NCBI RefSeq assembly: GCF_018873765.1
Contig: NC_057923.1
Location: 6,398,413-6,462,412, forward strand
Direction: 5' to 3'
DNA length: 64,000 nt
DNA from: Telopea speciosissima
Lineage: Eukaryota; Streptophyta; Magnoliopsida; Proteales; Proteaceae
The translations under genes and the position numbers were made by a program. Numbering within the stretch: position 1 is the stretch's first letter; each line of letters begins with the position of its first letter. Shown in pieces: positions 11,801-24,159 of the stretch. The notes beneath the pieces were generated by a model that was not told the origin of the DNA, made no database searches, and saw only the letters and a list, made by a program, of their open reading frames with translations.

Positions 11801-14800
11801 TAATCCGATGCCTATGGTTGAAAACTTTGCTAGTCAAGATTCCATGGGAAATTAAAATAAATGTTATAATTGATGTCTTCTTTTTTTTCTTTCCATAGTT
11901 GGGTAGGGCACTTTTTATTGAATGCATTTTTCTTCAAACTAAAACTGATTTTCAGTTAAATCATAATGTTTTTTTAATCTCCATATCTCTGGCTATGATT
12001 GTTTGCTACCTTAGGGTAAGATTTTTTCATTTTTCTTTAGTAGTTTTTAAAATCACCATTGAGATATATCCGGAAGGCATCTAAGTTTCTCTTTCTATCA
12101 AAGGTCCACATAATTCTTTGCTGAATATTGTGAAGTCCAACTTCAACTGCGGATGTTATTTACAAACTTTCTTTTGTAAGAAAAATGCTCACAAGACAAA
12201 CCTTAATCAATAGGGGTTCTTGGTGTGAAGCACTTTACATTATTTCTTTGGGTAATTTGATGATGGATCTTGATATTTATATGTGAGACAGTATTCAATT
12301 ATAAATACATTGGGACTGATTAACGTTTTTGGATTATTACATCTCAGCTCCAGTGTCAAGACTAGAGGTTTTTTATTTGTTAAACAGAATTATTAGTTTA
12401 TGTACGTACCAAACCTAGTAAGCCTCCTCTGCAGTTATGCTTTGCAAGTCTTGGTGAAAGGCAATTTCATAAGGTCCTTAGAATGTATTTTTTTCACCCT
12501 TCTATGTTCTAGCATTACAAACTGTTAGACTTCTGGGATGTCTCTGTTTACTAAAATTCAAATTGCTATATTAACTAGAGGACTCCATATGTGTTCTGTA
12601 TTTTGTTCTTGACCATGTCTGCCTTAAGGACAAGGTGTCATTTCACCAATCTATTAGTAGGATCTTTTAATAACTATTCAACTCCTTGCTTTGTTCTCCT
12701 CCTTCCATATTGCAGTAGTTTTTTGTATAATTGTTTGTATCTAACAGAAGTTATCTCCTATGTAGTTATTCATACAAGGAAGCCTCTGAACCCTCGATGC
12801 CACATGAGGAGTCAGTGGACCATCCCAGTGGTATGCCTACACATATTGTATGTCACAGCTATGGTGGGGATTACGCGGGCTCTTCAGCATATTGAGTTCA
12901 GGTTCCATGAATTCAAAGATCTCCTGAAGGGAATAATTGTCTCCGCATTCTCCGTTGGTATGTTTTTGCATCTTTTCTCTTAGGCTTTGCTCTTCATCTG
13001 ATTCTTGTTCAACTATGTGACTCTTTCTGGACCCCATACCTATATCTTTGAGTGACCTTCCAAAAAGATTTAGGATCCATGTCAAGGATTTTGAAAAAAA
13101 AAAGGTGGTGTGGAGGAGACATTTTCTTCATCTTCCAACCAAATGCTACCCTCTATCTTGGCTCCTTACTGCCAAGTGTAAGACAAGAAGCTTGACACAG
13201 GCAGAACCTTTTTAAAGGGAATGCAGGCACAAGTTTGCATGTGTTGTTCATTTTTTTGTGGGAGTAAGTGTGCTCCAAGAAGATGAATTTATGGTTTGAC
13301 CTTCTGGATTGATGGGTGTATACACTTGTTGCTACCTAGGGAAACTGGAGTCTATCATCTATGACGATCCACTGCAATATATGCTTTGTTCGGTGTGCCT
13401 GTACTATTCTAGCTAGTCTCTTTGTCAAGCTATTTAGGTCTCTTTGTTCTTTTGTGTCTTCTGGCTGGAGGATATACAGGGTACTTTAACCTCAATTACT
13501 TGATGCATTTGTATAAAAGAAAGCAATCATCCACATTCTCTGAAGTTTGGCGATCCCCATTAAGTATGGATAAAGAACTCGGTTTTGGACCTGATTTCAG
13601 TCAGGCCTGAAACTGAGACGTGCTGGATCTCATTTCGAGGTTTTGACACTGGGTTTCGACCCTGGGCCTCCCTGGGTTGAAACTCAGGCCTGAAATTGAG
13701 ACAACTTGGAGATTTCGATCAGTTTTGACTAAAACCTCCAACCATGCCATTAAGTAATGTCTTGTCATTAAGGTGTTATTTTAATCATCTATTTCTGCTT
13801 CTAAAGCATTGGTCAATTGTTTTCTTGATCCATATACCACCAGTTTAAATGCCATTCTTTTTCTCACTTCCAGGAATATGGGTCATTGCTTACATTTTGA
13901 ATGAAGTCCATGAAGATATTCCATGGCTTCAAGTAGCCTCCAGATTTTTGCTACTAGTGACAGTATGCCTATTTCACTTATTTATTCCCTTATATAATTT
14001 CTGGGCATGTAGAAGGCTCCAATTAATTTCTGGAAATGAAATCTGTACTTTTTTTTTCATCTTTTGTACGATGAATTTTTCTGAGTTCTATGCTTCCACT
14101 TGTTAACACGTCTTTTGATCTTGCTATTTTTCAACAGGCAAGTATTCTTGTACTTGCTTTCTTCTCAATGTCAATCTCTCAACCTTTGCTCTCACAAATG
14201 AGCTTGAGAAGAAGGGAACCCCAGGAGTTTGACACAATGGGTCAGGCTTTAGGTATACCAGATAGTGGCCTACTCCGGCAGGGGGGACACACACCAGAAA
14301 TAGATCTTAATGAACCACTGGAGAAGCTTCTTCTGAATAGACGGTTTCGTCAATCATTCATGGACTTTGCTGACAGGTCTTTCTCTTCCCATCCCTTTCC
14401 CCTTATTTTTAATTTACTTTCAAGACATTCAAGAACTGATCCTTTATGTTTCAATGCCATAAGAGAGTGGAAGATTTTACATTTGGTTTTGTTTTCTTAT
14501 AATTGCAGTTGTTTGGCTGGGGAAAGTGCAAATTTCTATGATGAAGTGCATGAACTTGGTAAAATACCTGTTGTTGACTCTGTACGAAGGGTCTACATGG
14601 CACGACACATTATTGAGAAATACATAGATACTGGTATGTTCTATTTTCAATGGCTATTTGATTTTAGGTATTGTTCCACTACCTTTTGTACAATATCAGC
14701 CTGCCTGTCTGACACAAATGGACACTTTGTATGGAAATATCAACTTCCTGACATCCATTGATCCATTCACCAAGACCTCTTAGGTGAGCCATATCCTCAA

Positions 14801-15912
14801 AGCAGGCAATGGTTTGTTGTTAGGATAATCTCATGTGTGATTTTTAGCGATGCCTTTAATCCAAGTAACTGCTTGGGTTAATGATCATGTGTTTGTCATG
14901 GTTATAGATAGCTCCTCGCCCCCCCCCCTCTGCGGCGGAAAAGTAAAACTTTATTGAAAACTGGAAGGAGGGCTAGTTGATTTCTACCCTGGATCCAACA
15001 AAATGAGTGGTGGGTGCCCCAACCAGCATAGAAATAGCGAAGGAGCCATTGCCACTGCCTTTGTTAGGGCATGGGCTTCAGAGACTAGATTCCAAGGGAC
15101 AAAAGAAACTGAGGTGTAGTCAAATGATGTTAGAGATAGTTTAGATCTGCTTTCATATTTTTGGTGTGATACGTTTCTAGATTCCTAATTAATAATAGCA
15201 AAAGTTTCTATCCTGAGTTGTAATTGCTGTTTCGAAGCCATGGATTCCAATTACATTGTCTGTTCAGTGGGAGTGGCAAAAGAGTATATTTACTTAAAGG
15301 GAAGGTTAAGCTGTCTATATTCATCCAGATCAACTCAGTCTTGTTGGCTGCTAAATCAAATCATATCATCTATATATTTGATTTTGGTCCCCTCTGAAGC
15401 CTTGTAACTTCATGGGCCCTACTCTAATTGGTGATCCTGTGCAATCATACGAGATGCAGGTGCAGCGATGGAAGTGAACATCTCTCATCGAACCAGACAA
15501 GAGATTCTGGGTACTTCTGATCTGGCACACCTGGATCTCTTTAATGGTGCAATAAATGAGCTGGTTCAGCTGATGAAAATGGTATGATTCTAACTTGGAT
15601 GCAATTACCAATTATGAAGAAGACTTGGATGCATGGTATAGATATATATATATATATATTCCTTGGAAATTTGTTATAATAATATCCGAAAATTTGTCTC
15701 TAAGCTTTTCTTGTATTTTGAAGAACTTAGTGAAAGACTATTGGTCATCCATGTTCTTCATGAAGTTCAAAGAAGAATCTCAAACAAAATCAGAGGACCA
15801 TGAGCTCATGGAGCAAGTGATTGGGTGGGACAGCTCTCCTAGGGTTAGCTCTGTTCATGCTGCTGATGATCCCTTTCGCCAAGAACATCCCTCAAGAGGC
15901 TCTGGTTGCTAG
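5895..15912 (+). CDS. RGS1: Regulator of G-protein signalling 1 (7TM-RGS)
   Basis: Eleven exons: 5895-5971, 8372-8492, 8591-8654, 8751-8835, 11182-11255, 12766-12957, 13874-13962, 14138-14376, 14509-14633, 15460-15581, 15724-15912. All have GT-AG borders and matching phases and give 458 aa, against 459 in Arabidopsis RGS1. The N-terminal half ([20 protein letters not shown]...) is the seven-span membrane part. The RGS box is about residues 293-413, with [15 protein letters not shown] and [13 protein letters not shown]. Glu319 probably corresponds to the Arabidopsis Glu320 needed for GTPase acceleration. The tail [15 protein letters not shown] keeps the serine cluster known to be phosphorylated during sugar-induced endocytosis. 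The protein acts at the plasma membrane, holding the self-activating Galpha (GPA1) in its GDP state until glucose or other signals remove it. Introns 1 and 4 exceed 2 kb and contain mobile elements. Confidence 0.96.
7610..8240 (+). mobile_element. RTE-type LINE, 3' fragment
   Basis: A 5'-truncated, decayed LINE tail inside RGS1 intron 1, in the same orientation as the gene. Readable pieces include [49 protein letters not shown] and SRGRPQMTP, which match the C-terminal region of plant RTE-clade reverse transcriptase proteins. The end is marked by short GTTGAGTTGA-type repeats (about 8218-8238), as RTE elements end in short tandem repeats rather than poly(A). Stops and frame changes show it is dead. 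The 5' limit is approximate. Confidence 0.8.
9740..10010 (-). repeat. LTR-like fragment in RGS1 intron 4
   Basis: Read on the minus strand this stretch has the look of a solo LTR (AT-rich promoter-like core followed by a pyrimidine-rich leader). No partner LTR or coding part is nearby. The assignment is weak and the ends are not fixed. Confidence 0.25.
10038..10915. mobile_element. TIR element with subterminal repeats, unassigned
   Basis: An 878-bp block in RGS1 intron 4 bounded by AAGAACTCGGT at 10038 and its exact complement ACCGAGTTCTT ending at 10915. Both ends are filled with variants of TTTCGACCGAG / CTCGGTTTC in both orientations, a pattern typical of subterminal transposase-binding repeats. 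The centre carries a long hairpin (10605-10735). No transposase is encoded and no clear target duplication was found. A related stretch lies at 13572-13740 in intron 6. Confidence 0.5.
10605..10735. repeat. Near-perfect hairpin in RGS1 intron 4
   Basis: The core arms 10623-10663 and 10672-10712 are 41 bp each and complementary with one mismatch, around an 8-nt loop. Weaker pairing extends outwards to about 10605 and 10735. It is transcribed as part of the RGS1 pre-mRNA on the plus strand and would form a long stem. Confidence 0.85.
13572..13740. repeat. Repeat related to the intron-4 TIR element
   Basis: Starts with AAGAACTCGGT and contains repeated CAGGCCTGAAACTGAGAC and GTTTCGACCCTGG-like words, resembling one end of the 10038-10915 element. 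It lies in RGS1 intron 6. Only one end is recognisable. Confidence 0.4.
14935..15230 (-). mobile_element. L1-type LINE, 3' fragment
   Basis: Read on the minus strand a short frame includes [16 protein letters not shown], which resembles the last part of the RNase H domain in plant L1 ORF2. It is followed by a tail with CAATAAAGTTTTAC, comparable to the end of the L1 at 27733. It lies in RGS1 intron 9, antisense to the gene, next to a C-run at about 14922-14931. The fragment is short and decayed, and its limits are estimates. Confidence 0.4.
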
Positions 15913-16551
15913 TGCAATATTCTCGACTGAGACACATCTGAAACCAGGTGCTTCACTTAATGGAGGTCTCTTGGATCACATATGTATGTAGTCTTATTGA
16001 GGCTACCTTGGTGCCCCACCCCCACCCCAAAACCCCCCAACCCACCCAAAAAAAAAAAAAAGAAACCAGTTTGTCTGGTGAGCAATGTGATGACAGAAGG
16101 AGATGGAATTGGCGTGAAAGAAAATGGGGAGGAGAAGAGGAGGATGAAAAGCTAATTTTGACCTGCAAGCATAGGAAGAATGTATAGGTTATATCGTGAA
16201 TTCCTCATATATAATCTGAAACTCTCAGTGTTTCCTTGGTTCTAGCTGTGTTGTAATGTGAAACCAGCTGGGACTTGGCTGATCATCGTGGTTATACTAC
16301 TGTAGGATTGTCAACCATTTTAAGTTTTAAAATTTTCTTGTGAATCAATATGTGCCAAACCAAAGCTCTTACTTCCTGGTTTAGTACATATATGTAATAT
16401 ATGTACTTGTATATTGTATCTAATCATTTCCCCATCCATCCAATGGTTAGAATGATCAACTAAGTAGTCTCATGTCAGAAAGGGAAAGACAGAGGGCAGA
16501 GGATGCGGGAGACACCGTAGAGAGGCTGCGGGATCGGGGTGCCACCGGAGG
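15913..16551. other. RGS1 3' flank, no gene seen
   Basis: Contains the RGS1 3' UTR at its start, an A-run at about 16048-16061, and AT-rich sequence. No supported gene. Confidence 0.5.
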
Positions 16552-17289
16552 TAAGGGTTTCAATTTGGGATCAGAATCGGGAACCGTCCTAGAACCATAC
16601 CGCTAAAACCCGGTATTGGATTGTCCCATTAATAAACGGGATGGTACTGAGATCTGATTTTGGTACTAAATAATAAATGGGACGGGATTCCCAATGGTAC
16701 TAGTACCGATATACTGGTTAGGTACCGGATGGGACCGTAACTATCAATACCCTTTCAAAGAGTTTATTTATGTTATTTTGATCAAGTTTTATAGCTGGTG
16801 TTTGATGTATTTGGATGGCATTTTCTCTTATGAAGGTTTCAGCTGATAGACCTTCAATTCTATTTCTATAATTTGTTTTGTGTTAGCACTAAAATTGTAT
16901 ATGGACTTATTTATTTCATCCGTATTAATTCTTAGACGTCATTTTGAGAAGCGTGTATGTGATCTTAAGGAAAAATTCAATTCATCATAGTTTTGTATTC
17001 TAAGTTGCTTGCAAAAGTAAGGAATGTCTTAGATCTCATAATAGTGAATAGATCTACAACACTACTAATGAAACCATCTCGTTAAAAACCATTAAAGTTC
17101 TTCTCCCTTATTCTACCAGGCTTAGAACCGTTTAGGAACCGGTATCGTCCCATCCCGTTGATAATCAGGACCGGGACCTAGGTTTGATCCCGTTAACTAA
17201 ATGAGACGATACTGGGATTGACACCTTTGGTACTGGCACCGATATAGAACTGTCCCGAATATTTGGAACCGTCCCAATTGACACCCTTA
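16552..17289. mobile_element. hAT-like non-autonomous element
   Basis: A 738-bp block with inverted ends: TAAGGGTTTCAATTTGGGA at the left, and the complement of TAAGGGTGTCAATTGGGACG at the right. Many GGGACGG / CCGTCCC words lie near both ends. Flanks ACCGGAGG and ACCTAAGG match at 6 of 8 positions, fitting an aged 8-bp hAT duplication. There is no transposase. Confidence 0.6.
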
Positions 17290-17494
17290 ACCTAAGGGGC
17301 TTAGAGGAGAGGAGGGAGTAGAGTTAGTTTAGGGATTTAAAATTAGCAGGGGACAATCTATGAATTTATTCTTTTCTCCCTTGTTTGGTTATAATATTTA
17401 ACAAAAATTCTATATCATCATCTCTCAATCATATGTAATTATTTTAAGCTGATGAGTGAGTGCACGTCTGATGAAAACTTCTTTTAGGTATTTT

Positions 17495-17686
17495 GGAGAC
17501 AAATTTGCAGAATTCTTATATGAGATGCAGGGGCCACACCATATGCGTCGGTCAATGAGAGCATGTGCGACAGCATAATGGGCAACAGAATTTCTGTTAT
17601 ACATGAGGGGCATGACGGTCATTCAGTCACCTACTATGCGTGGCATGGCCCCTGCGTCCCACACAGAAACTTTTTCCTTTTTTTTG
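17495..17686. mobile_element. Foldback MITE
   Basis: Inverted arms around GCAGGGGCCA at about 17528 and TGGCCCCTGC at about 17645. The outer sequence reads like the ends of other foldback elements here. Borders are approximate and no target duplication was seen. Confidence 0.5.
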
Positions 17687-17965
17687 TAATTCAATCTTGG
17701 TATAGGAGTCATTGTCAGTTTAGGTTGAACATATCAACACCAAAATCCTTTCACACAAAATCGTGGAAGTCTTGTGCACGTGAAGAAGTTTCGTGTTCGG
17801 GATTGAGATTTGTGCAAGCTTTGTGACTTGGATTGATAGTACTAAAGTTACGTTTGGTATTCCATGAAAGTTTACAGGATCGGTCTGATCCGTATCGACC
17901 GGAATGAGGATTGGCCGGAATTGAGAAATTCCAATCTGGATCATCCAATTTTTTATACCTTGGTG

Positions 17966-18405
17966 TAAGGGCGTTGATCGATTTGGTTCAAGACACAATA
18001 TGTATAAACCAAAATTGAATTAAATCGAACCAATAATAGGAACATATTTCTAAAACCAAAATCAATTCTACATGGTTCGGTTTCGGTTTCTTAGTGGGTT
18101 TAATTTGGACCTTTATTTGTTAGGATATATAGTCCACCAAATTTTTTACAAACACTAAAAAGAAATAGAATATGTCATCCACCTTTGATTGAAAAAAATA
18201 AAAAAAGTTAATAAAATTTTATTTGGTTTGAAAATAGGTAATTCAGTTCGGTTTTAAGCATGAAACCAAAATCAAACCGAACCAATAAAAAATTCCAGCT
18301 TTTGAAATAAAAACCAAATCAATTTATTTTGGTTCTATTCAGTCCGGTTTTAAATGGCCGATTACGGTTTTAGTTTTTGATTTCGGTTCTAAGTTGACAC
18401 CCTTA
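17966..18405. mobile_element. hAT-like non-autonomous element
   Basis: A 440-bp element with ends TAAGGGCGTTGATCG and ...GTTGACACCCTTA (inverted), rich in AACCGAACC / GGTTTCGGTT subterminal words. Flanking octamers CCTTGGTG and AATTGGTA share TTGGT, a possible worn target duplication. It is non-coding. Confidence 0.55.
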
Positions 18406-18580
18406 AATTGGTAAGGGTGAAAGTGAATCGCAAAAGGACAAATTTGGGGCAATTGAGATTCGATCAAGGATGCAAAACTCGGAATCGGATCTGGATCAGG
18501 TCCAGTTGATTCCAAACTGGATCTGATCCATATCAGCTAGAATCTTCTAGATTCAACCCAAACCCTAGAAATGGCTTATA

Positions 18581-18771
18581 GATCCACGGACCTTTATCTA
18601 CTCTATTTCCTAGGCAGGTCCATTTCTCCAAGTTATTCTAATAGAGGGAGGCTGAAATGACCACCCTACCCCTTCCCGAACACACTAGCCCGGTGGGGTC
18701 TATCCCCTCTATTAGAGGAACTTGGGGAAATTGAGCGGGTAGAAAATAGAGCAGATAAAAATACATGGATC
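18581..18771. mobile_element. Foldback MITE upstream of KCR1
   Basis: A 190-bp inverted repeat. GATCCACGG...CTCTATTT...CCAAGTTATTCTAATAGAGGG is on the left and its complement, with mismatches, is on the right. The core arms are about 18627-18648 and 18703-18725. It lies about 650 bp before the KCR1 start. No target duplication was found. Confidence 0.55.
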
Positions 18772-18774
18772 CAC

Positions 18775-19425
18775 ATCCACTGCTCCGATGCTTGGAACCC
18801 TGCTTGAGATTGTACAATTTAGAGATTTCCATGGCCATCGATCTGAACCGTCAGATCGGTCCAGTGGTTCTGGATCCTGAATCCGGATTCCGGAGTAGGA
18901 AAATCACCCCTGTAACATTTCTCTTTTCTATGGTTAACTGTTTTATGCCTTTTTTTCTCATAAAAAAAAAAAACAAAACAAAAAATTTGTTTTATGCCTT
19001 TTTGGCATAAAACCGGAATTTAGGTCGGTCTCACCAGTAGTCTTATTTATTAGCTCAACGGTTCAACCACCACCCGTTCATGTATAATCATGGTCTACTA
19101 CCCAGACCATCAAAAACGGCCATGGATTTAATGCTCACCTGCTCCTTCCTACTAATAGCTACTTCTGCTGCTAACTCCTCTGGAGTCACTTCCCTCCCAA
19201 CTTAAAATTCCATTTAAAAGGAACGCTACCGATCCATAACTCATCGTCTCTCCTCCTCCTACTTTCAGATTTTCTGTTTTGTTATCAGTCTCTGCTTCTT
19301 GTCAAATTTTTGCTAACCTCAACAAATCCTAGCTAATTCGAACAAACCTAGATTAGATTCTTTATATGCCATTCTTTTCTTTTTTATTTATTCCTCAATT
19401 GCAGATCACTCTGTAGTCTTTATAG
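18775..19425. other. KCR1 upstream region
   Basis: Non-coding sequence leading to the KCR1 start codon. It has an A-rich run near 18962-18985 and pyrimidine-rich sequence at 19240-19420 that looks like a 5' UTR. No convincing TATA box was identified. Confidence 0.4.
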
Positions 19426-22400
19426 ATGGAATTCTGGTTCATTGTGCAGCATTTCAAAGCTCAACCCATTTGGGTTCGTTTCTTATCTTTTCTGGGTCTC
19501 TTCTGTTTGTCAAAATTCACCTTGATTCTTCTTCGTTGGGTTTACGTTTCTTTTCTCAGACCTGGTAAGAATCTCAAGAAATATGGGTCGTGGGCACTCG
19601 TGACGGCACCCACTGACGGCATTGGGAAGGGTTTTGCCTTCCAATTGGCACGGAAGGGACTCAACTTGGTTCTGGTGGGTCGCAATCCTGATAAGTTGAA
19701 GGACGTTTCGGACGCCATCAAGGCGAAGTTTGGGAAAACCCAGATCAAGAATGTGGTGGTTGATTTCTCCGGTGATCTTTCCGAGGGGATACGTCGGATT
19801 CAGGAAGCCATTGAAGGTCTGGATGTTGGCATTCTCATTAACAACGTCGGCGTTTCCTATCCCTATGCGAGGTTCTTTCATGAAGTGGATGAAGAGCTGA
19901 TGAAGAATCTGGTTCATATCAACATTGAAGGCACCACCAAGGTTACGCAGGCACTGCTCCCCGGTATGCTTAAGAGGAAGAAAGGCGCAATCGTCAATAT
20001 CGGTTCGGGGGCAGCCATTATTATACCCTCCGATCCTCTTTATGCTGTTTATGCTGCTACGAAAGCGTAAGTCTTCTTTTTTCCTCATTTTGTTTGTTTT
20101 CTGAAACTTCTGGCTCTTTTTGCCATGAGTTTCACGAGGAACCAAAACTAGTGGTAAGCTACACCTATGTTTGCGCAACTGATTTTTGCGAGGGGGAGGA
20201 GACTTTTGGGCCTAATGATAGGATTTGAACTGGTTAATTTCTATGTAACTCTGTCTCTAACCAGCCCCTTGCTACTCTGTTCGCATTTCAAGAAACTATA
20301 AATTGGCTTTTCAGTTCATTACTTCTTCTTTGTGGTTGTTATTGAGGAGATCTGCTCCCTTTGGCTTACTGAATGGAAGTTTTTGTCTCTATATCTTCAG
20401 GTATGTTGATCAGTTCTCAAGATGCCTTTATGTGGAGTACAAGAATAGCGGAATTGATGTGCAGTGTCAGGTATGCAATTTGTCTTTGAAATTAGTCCCA
20501 GACACACATTTCTTTTGCTGTCTTCCTTCCTGTCCTAGAGACGGGATAACCAGCTGATCTGATTGTTCTAAAATTAAATTGAAATGGTAACTATGGAAAG
20601 ACAGTTTGGAGTCTAAAAGTTAGAACGGTTTAGATTTGGCCACATAGGGTTGAAACATTTTAGGAAGATATCTCAAATTGCAGTTAGTTTGACAACAACA
20701 AACATGGTAGTTATTTTTATTGGCCGTTTTACAGTTAGTTTAGCATCATTATCAATTTTTTGTCTGAGTTATTTCTTGGCCTTCTTGAATTTGACATCTG
20801 ATTGTACAAAAAGAAACGTGGTAGTTATTGGCATGCCCTTTTGGCTATTAATTACTTATTTACTATGAAACTGATGAACCTACAATATCACATCGCGCCA
20901 TCTTCTTTGGCACATAGTAATGCTTCTGGATCAGAATGGGCATAACCAGAAAATTTCATTTGTAGGGCTAACATATCCATCTGTAAAGAATTTGATAGAA
21001 GCAGGAGAGCTAAGATTTTTTATTTTGGGTGTGAACCATTGAAGAAATGAGGTTCTGAATTTCATCACGTTAATGGAGAAGAGAATGCAGTGTGCAAAGG
21101 CTGCAGGAGACATACAATTTGGATTTACGATTTGACTCCTTCTAGACCATTATCACTGATTTATTATCCATCTTGTTTCATTAGGCTTCTTTGTATTTCT
21201 TTCATTCTGTCATGTGCTTATTTTATATATTTGTCTGTATTTTCTCTTGTCAAGGTTTCCAATCTTGGTTTTGAGCTTGGTTCCACCCTTGGCTCAAACT
21301 AGGATTTGTATTTTTCACTCCTCTATCTCCATCACCCCCACCCCCAAGAAAAAAGAAGAAGAAAGAAATCTGATTTCTCAAGAAAAGAAAAGGAAGCTGA
21401 TTTCTCAAGGGGAAGAAATGAATTTTCTGTGGGCCCACATGGGTCCTTTTCGTTTTAGGTTTTATTTAAGATTCATTGCATGAGTAATAAAGGGGAGACA
21501 GCTGCAAAAATTTAGTTGTTGAAATTTTTTTTTGTTATGTCTATTTAGATTCATTAAGTTTATCATTTATTTCCCTTGGACCAACTTTTTCCTTTTATGG
21601 GCACTCTGAAAGAAACCATTCAAAAATTGGCATATGCTACTCTAGTTGGCGAGCACATGGTATTCTTTAGTTAAAAGGCGAAGGAATAGAAATTTTTAGG
21701 GTTTTTATCGGGTACAATTATTTAAAAAATTTACTCTTAGTTTTTTAATGGTCTGGATCTCTACAATGTGTTGTGGTTTCAATAGTATTTGGTGCATTTA
21801 ATAAGGTAAGTAGGTAACTTTACACTGGATTATGTATCCTCTGTTATGTGAGGCAGCAAATCTAGAAAAGAAAAAGTGACATATTATGAAAAAATGGACT
21901 GACTTTTTAATTGGGGTGGGACTTCTATTGTGTCATGAAATGCTCATTAAGATGTCTCATCTGACCTGTATATTTGTAGTTGTATTTCATGATCTTTGTT
22001 AAAAGGACCCCACTCCCCCCCTCCCCTCAAAAAAAAAAAAAAAACAAAAGAGAAACCTTTGTTCTTCCCTACTTGGAACTGGAGTGAATTTCTTGTTTTG
22101 AATATGTGGTTGTGATTTAGATCACGTTCTACATTTGAGCTGTTCTGTATTTTCTTTTTGGGCTATTGGGTGGGGTTATTGCGTATAATTGATACTAATG
22201 TACTTAATTTGTTGTCTGCTTTTAGTCTTTTGTTTCATGGAGCTGTTCTGATGATTCTTTTTGTGTTCCTTTTATCTCTTACATCTCCATGATGTTAGAA
22301 CAATGGGCGCTTCTGTAAGCTATTCATTAAATTAAGAAGTGAAATGTTTATTGTCCATTGTTTTGGTATTTGCTCTGCTGGTTCAAGAATCTTTTCTCTA

Positions 22401-23569
22401 GTTGCTCTTCCTTGTGAGTCATGCTCCTGGTCCTTAGTGGAAAACATAAGACTTTGAGCTTCTATTACCCTGACTTGTATTTCACCTTTAATGTCTGTTT
22501 TCCCATGTTATGAACTTTTTATTTGTGAGTTTTATTATAAATTTCTCATCTTTGGAATTTCAATTATTCTTGTGATATCATTTTGAATCTAAACAATTAC
22601 TTGTTGTTTGGTTGCCACAAGTGATGCAACCATTTTGTTTTGTTTTTCCATGATATTATAGTGCATAATATCTTTACCTAAAATGGACCCGTCTCTTGTG
22701 TTGCAAGGTTGTGAGAACATGAGGGTATTGAAAACCTGAGTTCCAAGAGAATATATATAATTTTTTTGGAGGACCTAAGATGTCTTCATTTCTGCTTTCT
22801 GTATTTGCAAACATGTCATGACTGTACCCTTGTAAGTTTTAAATGGTCTTTTAAATTGAGCAAAAGAGGATCTTTATTGGTCAAGCGCTGGTAGTTTGAT
22901 AACATTTGCCACATGATTAGAGGTAGTGCTTGGTGGATTTGGCACCTACACTGCTACGGGTAGGAATCCCAGATGGCCAGTTGGTGTAGAACTGTTGCCA
23001 GGTCTAAGTCTTCAAATGTAACTGAATACTGATGGGAATCCTTTTAACTGATTTGCCAACTGGTCTCTGTTTCTTTTATATTTTGTCCCCAGCCATGGAC
23101 TTGGTTAATGATTGGGTTGGACTGATGTCTAACCCAGCCACCCTGAAGGACTGAAAAATGCACCTGGTTAGTTTGTAGCTTTGTGTAGTGATCCAAGCTG
23201 GCCAGTTCTAACCAAGTGATAGTCGAGTCTAACTCAACAATACATTGCCAATCTTGGGAAATGTTGTGATTTTCGCTGCCTTCTGTTTGATCTAGTATGT
23301 GGTTGCTTATCCAGGTACCTTTATATGTGGCAACAAAGATGGCATCAATTAGGAAATCTTCCTTCTTCGTACCATCCACAGATGGTTATGCTCGTGCGGC
23401 TGTGTGCTCGATAGGCTATGAACCACGTTGCACACCCTATTGGCCACATTCTTTACTATGGGGTCTACTCTACTTTGTTCCCGATTCTATTTTTGATTAT
23501 GGGCGACTGTCATTCAACCTTAAGATTCGGAACAAGGGACAGCTTAAGGATGCAAGGAAGAAAGATTGA
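19426..23569 (+). CDS. KCR1: Very-long-chain 3-oxoacyl-CoA reductase (KCR1 type)
   Basis: Three exons, 19426-20066, 20401-20470 and 23315-23569, with consistent phases give 321 aa (Arabidopsis KCR1: 318). The enzyme reduces 3-ketoacyl-CoA with NADPH, the second step of the ER elongase that makes very-long-chain fatty acids for wax, suberin and sphingolipids. Residues 20-42 form a membrane anchor. The short-chain dehydrogenase core carries Ser194 (NIGSGAA) and Tyr209-xxx-Lys213 (YAATK) as catalytic residues. The C-terminus ARKKD is a lysine-rich ER-retrieval-like tail, as in KCR1. Two unusual residues stand out. The cofactor motif reads TAPTDGIG, with Ala61 where TG is nearly invariant, and NNAG is NNVG (139-142). 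The rest is intact, so an active or mildly altered enzyme is likely. Intron 2 is 2.8 kb. Confidence 0.95.
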
Positions 23570-24150
23570 TGAATGGTGTTGTGTTCTGTCTTGGTTTGGT
23601 AGGGGTGGATGGTTTTGACTGTCTGAAGTGTTTATTGGTTCTCAAGGCTTTAATGTTTTAAACTGCTAAATGCATCTGTCTGTTCTCTTAGTTGAATTAT
23701 AAGTTCCACTTAAGATGGGGAGGGGGGGAGAGGAGGGGTGGGGCAGGGAAGTAGTAAGCTTAGCAATGGTGTATTTCGCAGATAACCTTTATTCTTTGCA
23801 TTTTCAAGGAGTTGGGGTTAGACCCATCTTTTGGTGGATGCCATCAGGTAGTGATCACGTACCTTCATTAGGTTGTCTCCCTTAAATCAGTTGAAATGTT
23901 ATCTGATGAATCTAGAGATCGTTTTGATTCCATTAGTAATAAGGATTTGAAATATCACACATTGGTATCCTTCCTTTCTTCATTAGTATCGTTTCGCCTC
24001 TCTCTCTCCCTCACATACACACTGGAAATAATCTTATCTAAATCATAATTATTTAAACCCTTTGTAAAAACTTGAATTCGGTTACCAAATAACCAATAGG
24101 ATGGGAGGAAACTGGATTCAAGCTCAGTGTCATTGTAGGATTGTTTAGTA
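23570..24150. other. KCR1 3' flank, no gene seen
   Basis: Contains the KCR1 3' UTR and AT-rich spacer with a G-rich tract at about 23717-23750. No supported gene. Confidence 0.5.
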
Positions 24151-24159
24151 GTTGGATAT

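Noticed and set aside
19510-20178. 222-codon minus-strand frame opposite KCR1 exon 1
   Set aside because: It is an antisense shadow of a well-supported enzyme exon.
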